DNA of 64,000 bases from Pontibacter russatus (GTDB lineage Bacteria > Bacteroidota > Bacteroidia > Cytophagales > Hymenobacteraceae), in the NCBI RefSeq assembly GCF_009931655.1, contig NZ_CP047984.1, positions 4,047,001 through 4,111,000 of the forward strand. Direction: 5' to 3'. Under the pieces are notes generated by a model. The model was not told where the DNA came from. It was given only the letters and a program-made list of their open reading frames with translations, and did not search any database. The stretch's first letter is position 1. Every line of letters begins with the position of its first letter. The translations under genes and the position numbers were made by a program. Positions 45,284-54,618 of the stretch are shown here, in pieces.

Positions 45284-45659
45284 TGGGGCCGGGTGGTTTT
45301 AAAGGTGCTTGGCAGTGTAAAAGGGGTAACTTGTAATTTAACTATATATCTTTGTTAAAGTACACTTCTACATATATAAGTTGCAAATGGTTTTCATATG
45401 TGCTAAAATATGAAGCGCCGCAAACCAAGGAAGCCGCACCAGGGGCACGGCTTCTGAAATTAACACTCTAAAAATAAAATTGTTTAATCCTGGTCAGGCC
45501 ATTGGATGCACAGCATGAAGAAGTATTCGCACTTGCGCTGCAGTAGCGCAGCTGTGGCCAAAGACCGGCCCTCCAAGCTTTTTCACAGCTGGCCTTTAAG
45601 TTTTTCACGGAGTTATTTATACTTAGCGGCGGTTTGTTTTCTGTCGCTGGTTGTTAGTT
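45284..45659. other. Upstream region of the TonB receptor gene
   Basis: No gene. AT-rich at 45300-45420 with TATATA near 45343 and 45374, where the receptor promoter should lie. A hairpin GAAGCCG...CGGCTTC sits at 45430-45454. Confidence 0.5.
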
Positions 45660-45991
45660 GTTGATTGCTGATTGTTAGATGGTTTAATGGTTAAATCAGC
45701 GATATCGGATTTATGTAGGACTTATGCACAGCCGCCCTTGCAGTGTCTTTTGACCAGCAGGCTGTTGGTGAGAACACGCAACAGCGGCGAGATAAAGCTA
45801 AGACATTGTGGGTTTGCTGACGTTTGCGTAAGTCCTGTCATATATGGCAGGGGCCGTAGCGGCCCGGTTTTTGTTGTTTTTATTCGCTGTAGGGTATTCT
45901 CTACCACAAGTTACCGCTGCGCTCAAGCTTGCTGTATAAATTAGCCACCCAACCATTCAACCATATAGCCATTTAACAATCAGCAATCAAC
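45660..45991. repeat. 18-bp perfect inverted pair abutting the M61 peptidase stop
   Basis: GTTGATTGCTGATTGTTA (45660-45677) is the exact reverse complement of 45974-45991. The right copy touches the stop codon of the M61 gene. Neighbouring units (GGTTTAATGGTTAAAT and its inverted counterpart) extend it. A MITE-like element lies between the arms. The same phrase recurs near 18770 and 52900. Confidence 0.8.
45717..45836. mobile_element. MITE-like element, about 120 bp
   Basis: AGGACTTATGCA (45717-45728) and TGCGTAAGTCCT (45825-45836) are terminal inverted repeats with one mismatch. The inside has no coding capacity. AGGACTTACGCA-type ends are known from IS-derived miniature elements in several phyla; that link is from memory and not checked. 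A possible diverged relative lies near 18475-18682. Confidence 0.55.
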
Positions 45992-47863
45992 CTATTCCTC
46001 GTTCAGCCAGGCGGCGCGGAGGGCTTTCTGCTCCGGCGTGGCATTCGGGTCCGGCTCCAGCACGTGCAGCTGGCGGCGCTCCACGGCAGTCACTTTCCCT
46101 TTCAGCTTCTTCTTTTTCAACTTGCCCCTGGCATTCGTGCGCCCCACCGTGATGGTGATTTTCCCGCCCGGTTTCATCTCCTGCAACTGCTCTCCAATCA
46201 CTTCCCGCACGTTCAGCGGCGTGATGTCGGTGCCGTTCAGTTGCAGCAGCTGGTCGCCGGTTTTAAAGCCCATCTTCTTCCCGAACTCGTCCATATCAGC
46301 GGTTTCTGCCACGGTTATCTTGCCAGCCTCCTGGTCATAGCCCGGCACGAAACCGCCGTAGGAGATGACCTGCTCCGTGGCCTGCGGCTCGTAGCGGATG
46401 CCCACTTTCCGGAAAATTTCTTCCAGCGGCAGCGGCTCAGGGCCTTCCACATAGCGGGCGAAAAACTCCCGCACCTCCGGGTAGGTAAGCTCCGCGATTT
46501 TGTCAAACAGCTCCTCATCCCGGAAGGCATTGTCCTTGCCATAGGTTTTGGAGAGATCCAGCATCAGGTTGCGCAGGCCGTATTCCCCACCCGACAGGTC
46601 GCGCAGCGTCACGTCCAGCGCCAGGCCTATCAGGGCGCCCTTCTGGTACACGTTGCCATACTCCTCCTCGTGCTCGTCCAGCACCCCGGCGCTCATCTCC
46701 GTGAAGGGCAGCGTGTCGTTGTAGTAGGCTTTGGAGGTGATGATGTATTCCTGCAGCTTGTCAAGGTAGGTTTCCAGGTCGTACAGGTCTTCGTAGGCCT
46801 GCACATGCGAAGCGAAATACTCCGTCACGCCCTCGTACAGCCACAGGTGGTCCGACATTTTCGGATCGATGTAGTCGAAGTTGCCGATCTCCTCGGAGTG
46901 GATGCTCAGCGGCGTGACGATATGGAAAAACTCGTGCGCGGCCACGTCGCGGATGGTGCTGCTGAACTGCTCCTCCGGCATCTCCGGCAGGAAATACACG
47001 GAGGAGTAGGAGTGTTCCAGCGCGCCGTAAGAGCCGGACTTGCCCACGCGCTCCGGTACGTAGATGATGAAGGCATATTTCACCACGGGAAGCGTGCCAC
47101 CCAGGTAGCTGCGCTGCGCCTCCAGGATGCTTTTCACGGTGGCGGCAACCGGCTCCGAGGTAACCCGGCCCGAGGGGGAGTAAACCGACACCAGCACCTC
47201 CGTGTTTCCCATGTCGATGATGGTGGTGTCGGGGCGGTTGTACATCAGCGGCGAGTCCGTCAGGTCCATATAGTCCGGCACAAGGAAGGTGTCGGAGGAG
47301 TCGGTGGAGGCGACGGCCTGCAGGGCGGTGGAGCCATAGAAGCCCGTGGGTTTGGTGATGTTCAGCTCGTAGGGCACCTGCTTCATGCCCTCAAAATAAC
47401 CGACAAAGCCGAAGGTGTTCAGCAGGAAGTTCTTGTTGGCCTCGATGTTGGTGCCGCCGGGTTCAAACAGCACGTCCTCCCGTTTGGCCGCGTCAAAGGT
47501 GTCGTCCACCCAGTACGTAATCCTGTCAAGCTTCCGCGCGTTGCTGATCTGCCAGCGGTTGGTGTCCAGTTGCTGCACAGCCAGTTTGTTGCCCCTGGTG
47601 TCGTAAGCGGTGAAACCGGATATGAACTTGCCGAAGTCAGACACGGAGTAGGTGCCCGGCACAATTTTGGGCATGATGTATATAATCTCGTTCCGGGTGA
47701 TGGCGGGGGCTTCCAGCGTCACGGGCACCCTGTCGTCTTTCACCTGCGTCAGGTCGATGGTGAAAGCGTAGCGGTCGGCGGCGCGTTCCTGCTGCCCGGC
47801 ATAGCCGGAGACAGCAAGGCCCAGGCCCAAGGCAAGCAGCAAAAGTGTCTTTTTCAAGGTCAT
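45992..47863 (-). CDS. M61-family (glycyl aminopeptidase-like) metallopeptidase with PDZ domain
   Basis: Exported zinc peptidase of 623 residues. Signal peptide MTLKKTLLLLALGLGLAVSG; N-terminal beta domain; catalytic domain with HEFFH at 310-314 and downstream glutamates in HSEEIGNFDY; C-terminal PDZ-like domain (KKMGFKTGDQLLQLNGTDIT) at about 525-570, which binds peptide ends. This order is the M61 standard. A charged KKKKLKG-rich stretch follows the PDZ. The stop is directly followed by the 18-bp simple-repeat phrase. Confidence 0.92.
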   Translation of the reverse strand: MTLKKTLLLLALGLGLAVSGYAGQQERAADRYAFTIDLTQVKDDRVPVTLEAPAITRNEIIYIMPKIVPGTYSVSDFGKFISGFTAYDTRGNKLAVQQLDTNRWQISNARKLDRITYWVDDTFDAAKREDVLFEPGGTNIEANKNFLLNTFGFVGYFEGMKQVPYELNITKPTGFYGSTALQAVASTDSSDTFLVPDYMDLTDSPLMYNRPDTTIIDMGNTEVLVSVYSPSGRVTSEPVAATVKSILEAQRSYLGGTLPVVKYAFIIYVPERVGKSGSYGALEHSYSSVYFLPEMPEEQFSSTIRDVAAHEFFHIVTPLSIHSEEIGNFDYIDPKMSDHLWLYEGVTEYFASHVQAYEDLYDLETYLDKLQEYIITSKAYYNDTLPFTEMSAGVLDEHEEEYGNVYQKGALIGLALDVTLRDLSGGEYGLRNLMLDLSKTYGKDNAFRDEELFDKIAELTYPEVREFFARYVEGPEPLPLEEIFRKVGIRYEPQATEQVISYGGFVPGYDQEAGKITVAETADMDEFGKKMGFKTGDQLLQLNGTDITPLNVREVIGEQLQEMKPGGKITITVGRTNARGKLKKKKLKGKVTAVERRQLHVLEPDPNATPEQKALRAAWLNEE

Positions 47864-48115
47864 GTGTCAGGTTTAACGAATGGCGGCGGGCGCATGAACG
47901 GGCAGACTGCTGAGTTGTGAAAAGCATATACGCGCTTTACACGCATTCATGCGCTGTTCTTTCAGGCTCCGGGAGTGGCTGTCTTTGCAATTGCTGCGGC
48001 ACGGCAACCTCCTTTCCTGCTAATATAGCTTTTCGGGCCATCAACGACACAGTTTTCCGACCAACCGACAGTTTTTATAGACGAAGGCGGCAATGCGCGC
48101 CTCCGGCACTTCGCC

Positions 48116-48622
48116 TTACCTGTGCAGGATTGCTGCTATTTCACTGGCTCCTGCCTGGCGGCACCGCTCCCCAATGCGCCGCGCCAGGCGCTTATATGAA
48201 CTGGCGAACCGGTCCGATAGCTCGTTCACGTAACTGGCGTCGGGGTTGGATGCCTGCTCATTTATATATAAGCGGCGGGTGAGGCGGCTATATACCGCGT
48301 GTTTCTGTTCGGGGCTGCTGACCTGCAGCGGCTGGGTAACGTTGGGCGTGATGCGCTCTCTATATACCGTGCTCCGGGTGAGGGGAGCGCCGCCTGTCTG
48401 CGTCGCTTTATCGTGTCGATGGTGGTTTGTGCTGGTGCAGGAAGATGTTGCATCGTCTGCTTCGTGCTCGCATACATCTCCTTCAGCATAGGCTGTCTCC
48501 TGTGCGGTTAAATCCTCTCCTATAAAAAGATTGAGCACAGTAGTAGCCTCTGGCAAAGGAATGGTGAGGCTAATGGCGCTGACGGCGAGCGAGGTCAGGA
48601 AAACGGCTGGTGTACTTTTCAT
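48116..48622 (-). CDS. Small exported hypothetical protein
   Basis: Unrecognised product of 168 residues. The first 25 residues (MKSTPAVFLTSLAVSAISLT...) are signal-peptide-like. The middle is low in hydrophobics with a short Cys/His patch (CEHEADDATSSCTSTNHHRH) that might bind a metal; the C-terminus is basic and helical (RLARRIGERCRQAGASEIAA). Coding is supported by the signal-like start and an A-rich upstream region (AAAGATAAAACCT), but there is no family match I can name. It lies between M61 and the adhesin-like gene. Confidence 0.5.
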   Translation of the reverse strand: MKSTPAVFLTSLAVSAISLTIPLPEATTVLNLFIGEDLTAQETAYAEGDVCEHEADDATSSCTSTNHHRHDKATQTGGAPLTRSTVYRERITPNVTQPLQVSSPEQKHAVYSRLTRRLYINEQASNPDASYVNELSDRFASSYKRLARRIGERCRQAGASEIAAILHR

Positions 48623-48811
48623 AGGTTTTATCTTTATTTTTAAAGATGTGGAAACAGCGGACTAGGTTGCTTCGGCAGCGTTTTAAATCTCTTTATTTAC
48701 AGAAGGCTCCTCTTACAAGGGCAAATCTCTTGGCTTCTGAAAACTGCGCTGCCCGCATGGCACCACATAGCGGGCTGTTTATATATAGCCGTGTGCTTAT
48801 CACTGCCGGGG

Positions 48812-49567
48812 TTACTTGTCCGGCAGCACACTGATGCTGCCCAGACCTCCGGCCACCGTAATGTCGATGACGTGCTTGCTTTTGCCTAGCGCCGCGTTCA
48901 CGTAGGCGTTGCCCTCTTTCTGCAGGCCGTCCATGTTTCTGCTGCCCATGCCGCTGCTCTTCACGCGCACACCGGTTTCTTTGGGCACCCGGATGCGCAC
49001 GTCCCCAATGCCCCCGGACACGTCCACATCCACGTCGTGGTCCCAGTTGCCCCGCAGGTCCAGGTTCACCTCGCCCACACCGGCATTCACGGTCACGTCA
49101 CTTACCTTGCTGCCGCGCAAATCAATGTCGGAGCCCACGGCACCGGCGTCCAGGGTGAGTTTTCTGATATGGCTGTTCCGCAGGTTCAGCGTCGACTGGC
49201 CCGCACCCATTTTTATATATAAGTCGATGGGGGTGGTTTTGCTCAGGTTTATGTTCCACGCGTTCTTCGCGTTTTTGCCGTTGTTGTCAGCCTTCTCCTT
49301 TTGCCGGATGCTTACCTCCGGCTCGGTCTTGCTGTTGTTGCTGGTGAACACGGGCAGCCACGCCGCCATGGTGTACTGCACCTGCGCCTCCACCAGCGAT
49401 GCCCCGTCGGCCTTCACCTGCAGTTCGCCCGCCGGTATCTCCAGCGTGACAGTGCCTTTTTTTGCGCCGCCCGCCGCCGCAGTTTTTTTAAACTCGTACT
49501 CCTGCTGCGCCAGCAGTGCCTGTAGTGGTAAGAAGAGGAGGAGTCCGAAAACCGTGATCTTTTTCAT
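48812..49567 (-). CDS. Secreted beta-helical DUF4097/LiaF-like protein
   Basis: Exported protein of 251 residues with signal peptide (MKKITVFGLLLFLPLQALLA). The rest is built of short repeated strands of the toastrack/DUF4097 type: LNLRNSHIRKLTLDAGAVGS, DIDLRGSKVSDVTVNAGVGE, VNLDLRGNWDHDVDVDVSGG, IGDVRIRVPKETGVRVKSSG. Such folds occur in adhesin-like or envelope-stress proteins (LiaF, PspC partners). No membrane helix besides the signal. It follows the FtsX permease gene by 39 bp on the same strand, so it is likely the last gene of that export operon. Confidence 0.8.
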   Translation of the reverse strand: MKKITVFGLLLFLPLQALLAQQEYEFKKTAAAGGAKKGTVTLEIPAGELQVKADGASLVEAQVQYTMAAWLPVFTSNNSKTEPEVSIRQKEKADNNGKNAKNAWNINLSKTTPIDLYIKMGAGQSTLNLRNSHIRKLTLDAGAVGSDIDLRGSKVSDVTVNAGVGEVNLDLRGNWDHDVDVDVSGGIGDVRIRVPKETGVRVKSSGMGSRNMDGLQKEGNAYVNAALGKSKHVIDITVAGGLGSISVLPDK

Positions 49568-49606
49568 ATGCCTTGTATAAGTGTGAAATCAGCCGTTTAT
49601 ATACAG

Positions 49607-52006
49607 CTACTGTGTCCGAAGCGACTTTACCGGGTCGGTGAGTGCTGCCTTCATCGCCTGCAGGCTTACCGTGAGCAGCGCAATGGCCATGGCGGCGGCC
49701 CCTGCCACCACAAATATCCACCAGCTCAGCTCGGTGCGGTAGGCGAAGTCCTGCAGCCAGGTGCGCATGCCGTACCAGGCCACCGGGCTTGCCAGTACGA
49801 TGGCCACCAGCACCAGCAGGGCGAAGTCTTTGGACAGCAGCAGGACGATGCCGCCGGTGGAGGAGCCCAGCACCTTGCGGATGCCGATTTCCTTGGTGCG
49901 CTGCTCCGCGGTGAAGGAGGCCAGGCCAAAAAGCCCGAGGCAGGCAATCAGGATGGTGAGCCCCGCGAAATAGCCGAACACCGTCAGCATTTTCTCCTCG
50001 GCCCGGTACTGCTCATCGAAGTGCTCGTCCAGGAAGAAATACTCCATGGGGTGTTTGGAGTCGAAATTGCGCCACTGGCTCTCCACAAAGCTGATGGTGG
50101 CTGGCATTTCCTGCGCCTTGATGCGGGCCAGCAGGTAGCCGGCGGAGGAAGGCCGGAGCGCCAGTATCAGCGGCTCCACCTCGGTGTGCAGCGACTTCAC
50201 GTGGAAGTCGTTCACCACCCCAATGACTCTGGCGTCCCAGTCGGCCATCTGCATGCGCTTGCCAACCGGCTCCGACCAGCCCAGCCACTTGGCGGCGGCT
50301 TCGTTTATGATCAGCCCCCCCTTCAGGTCTGTTTTCATGTCGCGGCTGTAGTTGCGGCCCTCTTTCATTTCGATGCCCAGGGCGTCCAGGAAATCGTAGT
50401 CCACGAACATCACATTCAGGGCCCGCTCCACCATTTTACCGTCCACCTCCGACAGTGTCATCAGCTTCGACAACGACTCTGCCGGTATGTCGTTGGTGTT
50501 TGAAACCATTTCTACGTTCGGGTTGCGCAGGAGCTGGTGCTTTAAAGTCGGCAGGCGCTGCACCAGCGTGGAGTCGCTGTTCGGGATGTCGATGACCATC
50601 ACCTGCTCTTTGTTAAAGCCCAAATCCCGGCTGCGCAGATAATGCATCTGCGTGAACACCACGATGGTGCCGATGATGAGGATGAGCGAAATGGTGAACT
50701 GCGCCACCACCAGCACCCTCCGCAGCGACACGCTGCCGCTCTTCGGGGCTTTCTCTGATTTCAGCACATCGATGGGCTTGAAACCGGACAGGAAGAAGGC
50801 CGGGTAGCTGCCTGCCACCCCTCCCACAAACACCACAATCGCCAGCACCACCAGCAGAAACTCCCACTGAAAAATAAAGCCGGAGGAGAAATTTTTGTCT
50901 GTCAGGGCATTAAATGTCGGGATCATCATCTGCACGATGCCCAGCGCCAGCACCACGGCAATCAGCGTTATCAGCACCGACTCGCCGATGAACTGGCGGA
51001 TGATCTGGCTGCGGTAGGCGCCCACCACCTTACGCAGGCCCACCTCTTTGGCGCGCCTGGCCGAGCGGGCGGTGGCCAGGTTCATATAGTTGATGCAGGC
51101 GATGAGCAGGATAAAGACGGCCACGGCCGCAAAAATGTATACGTAGGAAATGTTCCCGGCAGGGCTGATGTCTGCGCCATACTCGGTGTCGAAGTGGATG
51201 GATTTGAGCGGCTGCAGCACGAACGTCATGGTGGCGTTCAGGTCGTTTTCCTTTATCCAGGGGGTAACGGTGCTGGCGGTGAAGGCGTCCAGTTTCTCCT
51301 TGAAGGCGGGTAGCTGCTCCGGGTTTTGCAGCAGGGCGTAGGTATACCGGTTCAGGGCAAACCACTGGTTGGTGCGGGTGTCCTCATCCAGCGAGGCATC
51401 GTAGGCGCTGCGCGACAGAAAAGCGCTGGCCTCGATGTGGGAGTGCTTCGGGTCGCGGTATACGCCGGTTATATTGTAAGATACATTGCCCACTTTCAGC
51501 AACTCGCCCGGCGCGTTCTCCACCGCCCCGAAATACTTTTCGGCCATATCCTCGCTTACCACCATCGTCAGCGGTTCATCCAGCACGGTGTTAGGGTCAC
51601 CAGCCAGCAATTCATAATCAAACACCTGGAAGAAGGAGCTGTCGGCGAACACCATGTCTTTCTCGTTGAAGCTTTTGTCCTTGTACCAGACCGTCTGGGT
51701 GCGGGCGGGCAGCAGCTGCGTCACATTGTCTATCTCCGGGAACTCCCGGCGCAGGGCAGGCTCCAGGGCCGCAGGCGAGAGCGCAAATTTGTTCGTCTCC
51801 TGGCTCTCGAACTTCACCTCGCCGGCAAGTCGGACAATGCGGTCTGCTTTTGAAAAATGGCTTTCATAGCTCAGCTCATCCTGCACATACAGAAAGATCA
51901 GCACACAGGATGCCACCCCAATCGCCAGCCCAACGATGTTGATGGCCGAGTAGACTTTGTTGCGGATGAGGTTGCGGATGGCGATTTTAAAGTAGTTCTG
52001 CAGCAT
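49607..52006 (-). CDS. FtsX-like ABC transporter permease (MacB family)
   Basis: Large inner-membrane permease of 799 residues. Start at 52006 (MLQNYFKIAIRNLIRNKVYS) is the standard family start; the frame above it is repeat-derived. Layout: helix 1 near 20-42, a large periplasmic MacB_PCD domain, helices at about 285-305, 335-360 and 380-405 with the FtsX signature (ATARSARRAKEVGLRKVVGA), an internal second MacB_PCD part, and a final FtsX block (AEQRTKEIGIRKVLGSSTGG). Works with the LolD-like ATPase and HlyD protein upstream. Substrates of this Bacteroidota group are poorly known (drugs, peptides or lipoproteins). Confidence 0.92.
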   Translation of the reverse strand: MLQNYFKIAIRNLIRNKVYSAINIVGLAIGVASCVLIFLYVQDELSYESHFSKADRIVRLAGEVKFESQETNKFALSPAALEPALRREFPEIDNVTQLLPARTQTVWYKDKSFNEKDMVFADSSFFQVFDYELLAGDPNTVLDEPLTMVVSEDMAEKYFGAVENAPGELLKVGNVSYNITGVYRDPKHSHIEASAFLSRSAYDASLDEDTRTNQWFALNRYTYALLQNPEQLPAFKEKLDAFTASTVTPWIKENDLNATMTFVLQPLKSIHFDTEYGADISPAGNISYVYIFAAVAVFILLIACINYMNLATARSARRAKEVGLRKVVGAYRSQIIRQFIGESVLITLIAVVLALGIVQMMIPTFNALTDKNFSSGFIFQWEFLLVVLAIVVFVGGVAGSYPAFFLSGFKPIDVLKSEKAPKSGSVSLRRVLVVAQFTISLILIIGTIVVFTQMHYLRSRDLGFNKEQVMVIDIPNSDSTLVQRLPTLKHQLLRNPNVEMVSNTNDIPAESLSKLMTLSEVDGKMVERALNVMFVDYDFLDALGIEMKEGRNYSRDMKTDLKGGLIINEAAAKWLGWSEPVGKRMQMADWDARVIGVVNDFHVKSLHTEVEPLILALRPSSAGYLLARIKAQEMPATISFVESQWRNFDSKHPMEYFFLDEHFDEQYRAEEKMLTVFGYFAGLTILIACLGLFGLASFTAEQRTKEIGIRKVLGSSTGGIVLLLSKDFALLVLVAIVLASPVAWYGMRTWLQDFAYRTELSWWIFVVAGAAAMAIALLTVSLQAMKAALTDPVKSLRTQ

Positions 52007-52105
52007 GGTTTTGAGGTTTGAGGTGCGGTTGGTGCTCCGGTATAGGCAAAAGCTGGTAATGGCAGGCTTGTAGAGACGCAAGATTTTGCGTCTCTACGGT
52101 GTGGC

Positions 52106-52825
52106 TTACAGCAGTTCCGCCGCGTGGCGCTTCACGTTCAGGTTTTCCGTCACGATCTGGCCGTCGAACAGGTTCACGATGCGGTGGGCGTACTCCGCGT
52201 CAGAAGGGGAGTGCGTTACCATCACCACCGTAGTGCCTGCCTCGTTCAGTTCTGACAACAAAGCCATCACCTCGCGGCCATGCACCGAGTCGAGGTTACC
52301 GGTCGGTTCGTCGGCGAGTATCAGGCTGGGGTTAGAGACCGTGGCGCGGGCAATGGCCACCCGCTGCTGCTGGCCGCCCGACAGTTGCTGCGGGAAGTGG
52401 TTGCGGCGGTGCGCGATGCCCATGCGCTCCATGGCCGCCTGCACGCGCTTTTTCGTCTCGTCCTTCGACACGCCCAGGTAAGCCAGCGGCAGCCCAATAT
52501 TTTCCGACACGGTCAGCTCGTCAATCAGGTTGAAGCTCTGGAACACGAAACCCAGGTTCTCCTTGCGCAGCTTGGCGCGCTGGCGCTCCGTGGCGTTGCT
52601 GATGTCCTGGCCCAGGAAGTGGAAGCTGCCGGAAGAGGGGCTATCGAGCATGCCCAGGATGTTGAGCAGCGTGGACTTGCCGCAGCCAGACGGACCCATG
52701 ATGGCCACAAACTCGCCCTTTGCAATTTTCAGATCAACGCCCGCGAGCGCAGTGGTCTCCACGGTGTCGGTCACGTATTTTTTCTGCAGGTTCTGTGTTT
52801 CGATAATCAGATCTTCCTTGTTCAT
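52106..52825 (-). CDS. ABC transporter ATP-binding protein (LolD/MacB type)
   Basis: Cytoplasmic ATPase of 239 residues energising the FtsX-type permease. Start at 52825 (MNKEDLIIETQNLQKKYVTD); the open frame further upstream is repeat sequence. Seen: Walker A GPSGCGKST at 44-52, Q-loop FVFQSFNLIDELTVSENIGL, signature LSGGQQQRVAIARA, Walker B LILADEPTGNLD and the H-loop VTHS. These are standard for the LolD/MacB branch. Downstream of the HlyD gene and upstream of the permease. Confidence 0.94.
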   Translation of the reverse strand: MNKEDLIIETQNLQKKYVTDTVETTALAGVDLKIAKGEFVAIMGPSGCGKSTLLNILGMLDSPSSGSFHFLGQDISNATERQRAKLRKENLGFVFQSFNLIDELTVSENIGLPLAYLGVSKDETKKRVQAAMERMGIAHRRNHFPQQLSGGQQQRVAIARATVSNPSLILADEPTGNLDSVHGREVMALLSELNEAGTTVVMVTHSPSDAEYAHRIVNLFDGQIVTENLNVKRHAAELL

Positions 52826-52898
52826 GGTTTTGTCTTTATGATGTTGAGAGGTCTTGATAGTTTTATTTTGTACTAATGGGTGGCTGTTTGCTAATTGT

Positions 52899-53066
52899 TG
52901 ATTGCTGGTTGTTGAATGGTTAAATGGCTTGATTGTTAAATGGTTGTTTATCAGTTTCATTATTAAGATTTGGTGTAAGTCGATGGAGTAGTTTATATAT
53001 GATTTCGCATAAATATATTTCACCCATTAGACCATTCAACAACCGGCAACTAACAACCAGCAATCA
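52899..53066. repeat. Inverted simple-repeat pair inside the export operon
   Basis: TGATTGCTGGTTGTT (52899-52913) and its exact reverse complement at 53052-53066; the right copy includes the TGA stop of the HlyD gene. A second phrase (GGTTGTTGAATGGT) is shared too. Because both flanking genes are on the minus strand, the pair would form a long hairpin in the operon mRNA. Confidence 0.75.
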
Positions 53067-54314
53067 CTTCAACTCCAGCCTGTCGATGTCGCCGTAGCTG
53101 TCGTAGGACGAGAGCACTACTTTTTCGCCGGGCTGCAGGCCGTCCAGCACTTCGTAGTGGTTCGGGTTCTGGCGGCCCAGCTTGATGTTGCGCTTGGTGG
53201 CAAAGTCGCCGGACTCGTCCACCACGAACACCCAGTTGCCGCCTGTGCTCTGGTAGAAGCCGCCGCGCGGCACCAGCACCGCCTTGCCGCCGTCGTTCAG
53301 GTTCAGCTTCAGCTGCAGCGTCTGGCCGCGGCGGATGCCCTCCGGGGCTTCACCCACGAACTCCATATCCACTTTGAAGGTGTTGTTCTGCACCTCCGGG
53401 AACACCTTGGTTATCTTCACCTCATGTGTCTTCCCGTTGAAGTCGAAGGAGCCGGTGAGGCCCTCGTACACGCGGGATATATAATGCTGGTCGATGTTGG
53501 CCGAAACCTTGTAGCCGCTCAGGTTGTCGATCTGGCCGATGTTCTCCCCGGCTCCCTTCGACTCGCCCACTTCAGCCTTGAGTGTGGAAAGCTGCCCGGA
53601 GATCGGGGCGGTTATATATAAATTGTCGAGGGTGTGGCGGGCCATGTCGATGTTGGCGCTCATGCGGGAGATGGACAGGTCGAGCTGGCGCAGGCGGTCG
53701 TTCATCAGCTGGGCGTCCTGCTTTACGGAGCGTTCGGCCAGAGTCTTGCGCTTGGTCAGGTAGTTGTACTCATCCTGCGAGGCCTGGAACTCCTCCTGCG
53801 GGATCACCTTCTCGGCTATCAGCATCTTGTTGCGCTCGTACGTCCGTTTGGCCTGCGCCAGGTTGTATTCGATCTCGGCCAGTTCGTTTTCTTTCCGGAT
53901 CAGGTCCTGCTTCATCGTTATCTCAGAGTTCTGGCGCTCGTTCATCAGGTCGTACAGTTGCGACTCGCGCGTCATGAAGTCGATTTGCAGCGTGGTGTTC
54001 GAGAGCTTCAGAATGGTGTCGCCGACCTCCACGGTCTGTCCGTCCTCCGTATATATCTGCTCCACACGCCCGCCCTCTGCGATGTCGAGGTAAAAGGTCT
54101 TGAGCGGCTCCACCGAACCGTCAATGGCGATAAACTCCTGAAACACGCCTTCTTTCACGCTTCCCAGCGTCACACGCTCGCTGTCTACGTTCAGCCTGGA
54201 GGTATGCTCCGCAAAGAGCAGGTTATATAGGATGAGCACCAGTACAGCCGCAACGCCCACTAAAATGGCAATGCGTTTGGGGGTGTTCGTTTTCTTTTCG
54301 ATTACTCGGTCCAT
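53064..54314 (-). CDS. HlyD-family membrane-fusion protein of an ABC export system
   Basis: Periplasmic adaptor of 416 residues. Start set at 54314 (MDRVIEKKTNTPKRIAILVG) so that the anchor helix (about 15-34) comes early. Then the first lipoyl half (ITGS-like VKEGVFQEFIAIDGSVEPLK), a long coiled coil at about 110-205 (QNSEITMKQDLIRKENELAE), the second lipoyl half (YITAPISGQLSTLKAEVGES) and beta-barrel domains. It is the first gene of the HlyD-ATPase-permease operon, divergent from the sigma54-type regulator. Confidence 0.91.
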   Translation of the reverse strand: MDRVIEKKTNTPKRIAILVGVAAVLVLILYNLLFAEHTSRLNVDSERVTLGSVKEGVFQEFIAIDGSVEPLKTFYLDIAEGGRVEQIYTEDGQTVEVGDTILKLSNTTLQIDFMTRESQLYDLMNERQNSEITMKQDLIRKENELAEIEYNLAQAKRTYERNKMLIAEKVIPQEEFQASQDEYNYLTKRKTLAERSVKQDAQLMNDRLRQLDLSISRMSANIDMARHTLDNLYITAPISGQLSTLKAEVGESKGAGENIGQIDNLSGYKVSANIDQHYISRVYEGLTGSFDFNGKTHEVKITKVFPEVQNNTFKVDMEFVGEAPEGIRRGQTLQLKLNLNDGGKAVLVPRGGFYQSTGGNWVFVVDESGDFATKRNIKLGRQNPNHYEVLDGLQPGEKVVLSSYDSYGDIDRLELK

Positions 54315-54618
54315 TGCGAAGGTTTGTGTTTGTTCGTGTAGATGTTGAACTGTCTGATTTGCTTTTGCCAATAAGTATGCCATTTTATATATGTATCTGA
54401 TAAACAGCGCTATACATATAAAAATGGCAAATCAGAAAGGGAAAGGTGTCCGCTTCCGAACACCTTGGTGTCTGCATCCGAACAGCAGCCACAACATGGG
54501 GCTTCGCCTGTAAAGAAGATTTCACTCCGCCCCTATATAGCAGGCAAGAAAAGTGGCATAATTTCCTATATAAAACGTATTTTTACGCTATACACTCCTA
54601 CACAAGCCGCCCTGCACC
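54315..54618. other. Divergent promoter region between the export operon and its regulator
   Basis: No gene. Holds two operator-like direct repeats (54445-54486). On the minus strand TGGCATACTTATTGGCA (54371-54387) resembles a sigma54 -24/-12 element with one extra base of spacing. TATATA motifs are near 54386 and 54534. Confidence 0.5.
54445..54486. promoter_or_regulatory. Two tandem operator-like sites, likely activator-binding (UAS)
   Basis: GGTGTCCGCTTCCGAACACC (54445-54464) and GGTGTCTGCATCCGAACAGC (54467-54486) agree at 17 of 20 positions, and each is internally palindromic (GTGT...ACAC, GTGT...ACAG). Start-to-start spacing is 22 bp, two helical turns, so both face the same side of the DNA. 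The place, between an NtrC-type regulator and the operon it faces, fits an enhancer site for that regulator. Confidence 0.6.

Noticed and set aside
46064..47920. 618-codon open frame on the plus strand opposite the M61 peptidase
   Set aside because: Same reason; amino-acid composition is that of an antisense frame, and the M61 motifs are intact on the minus strand.
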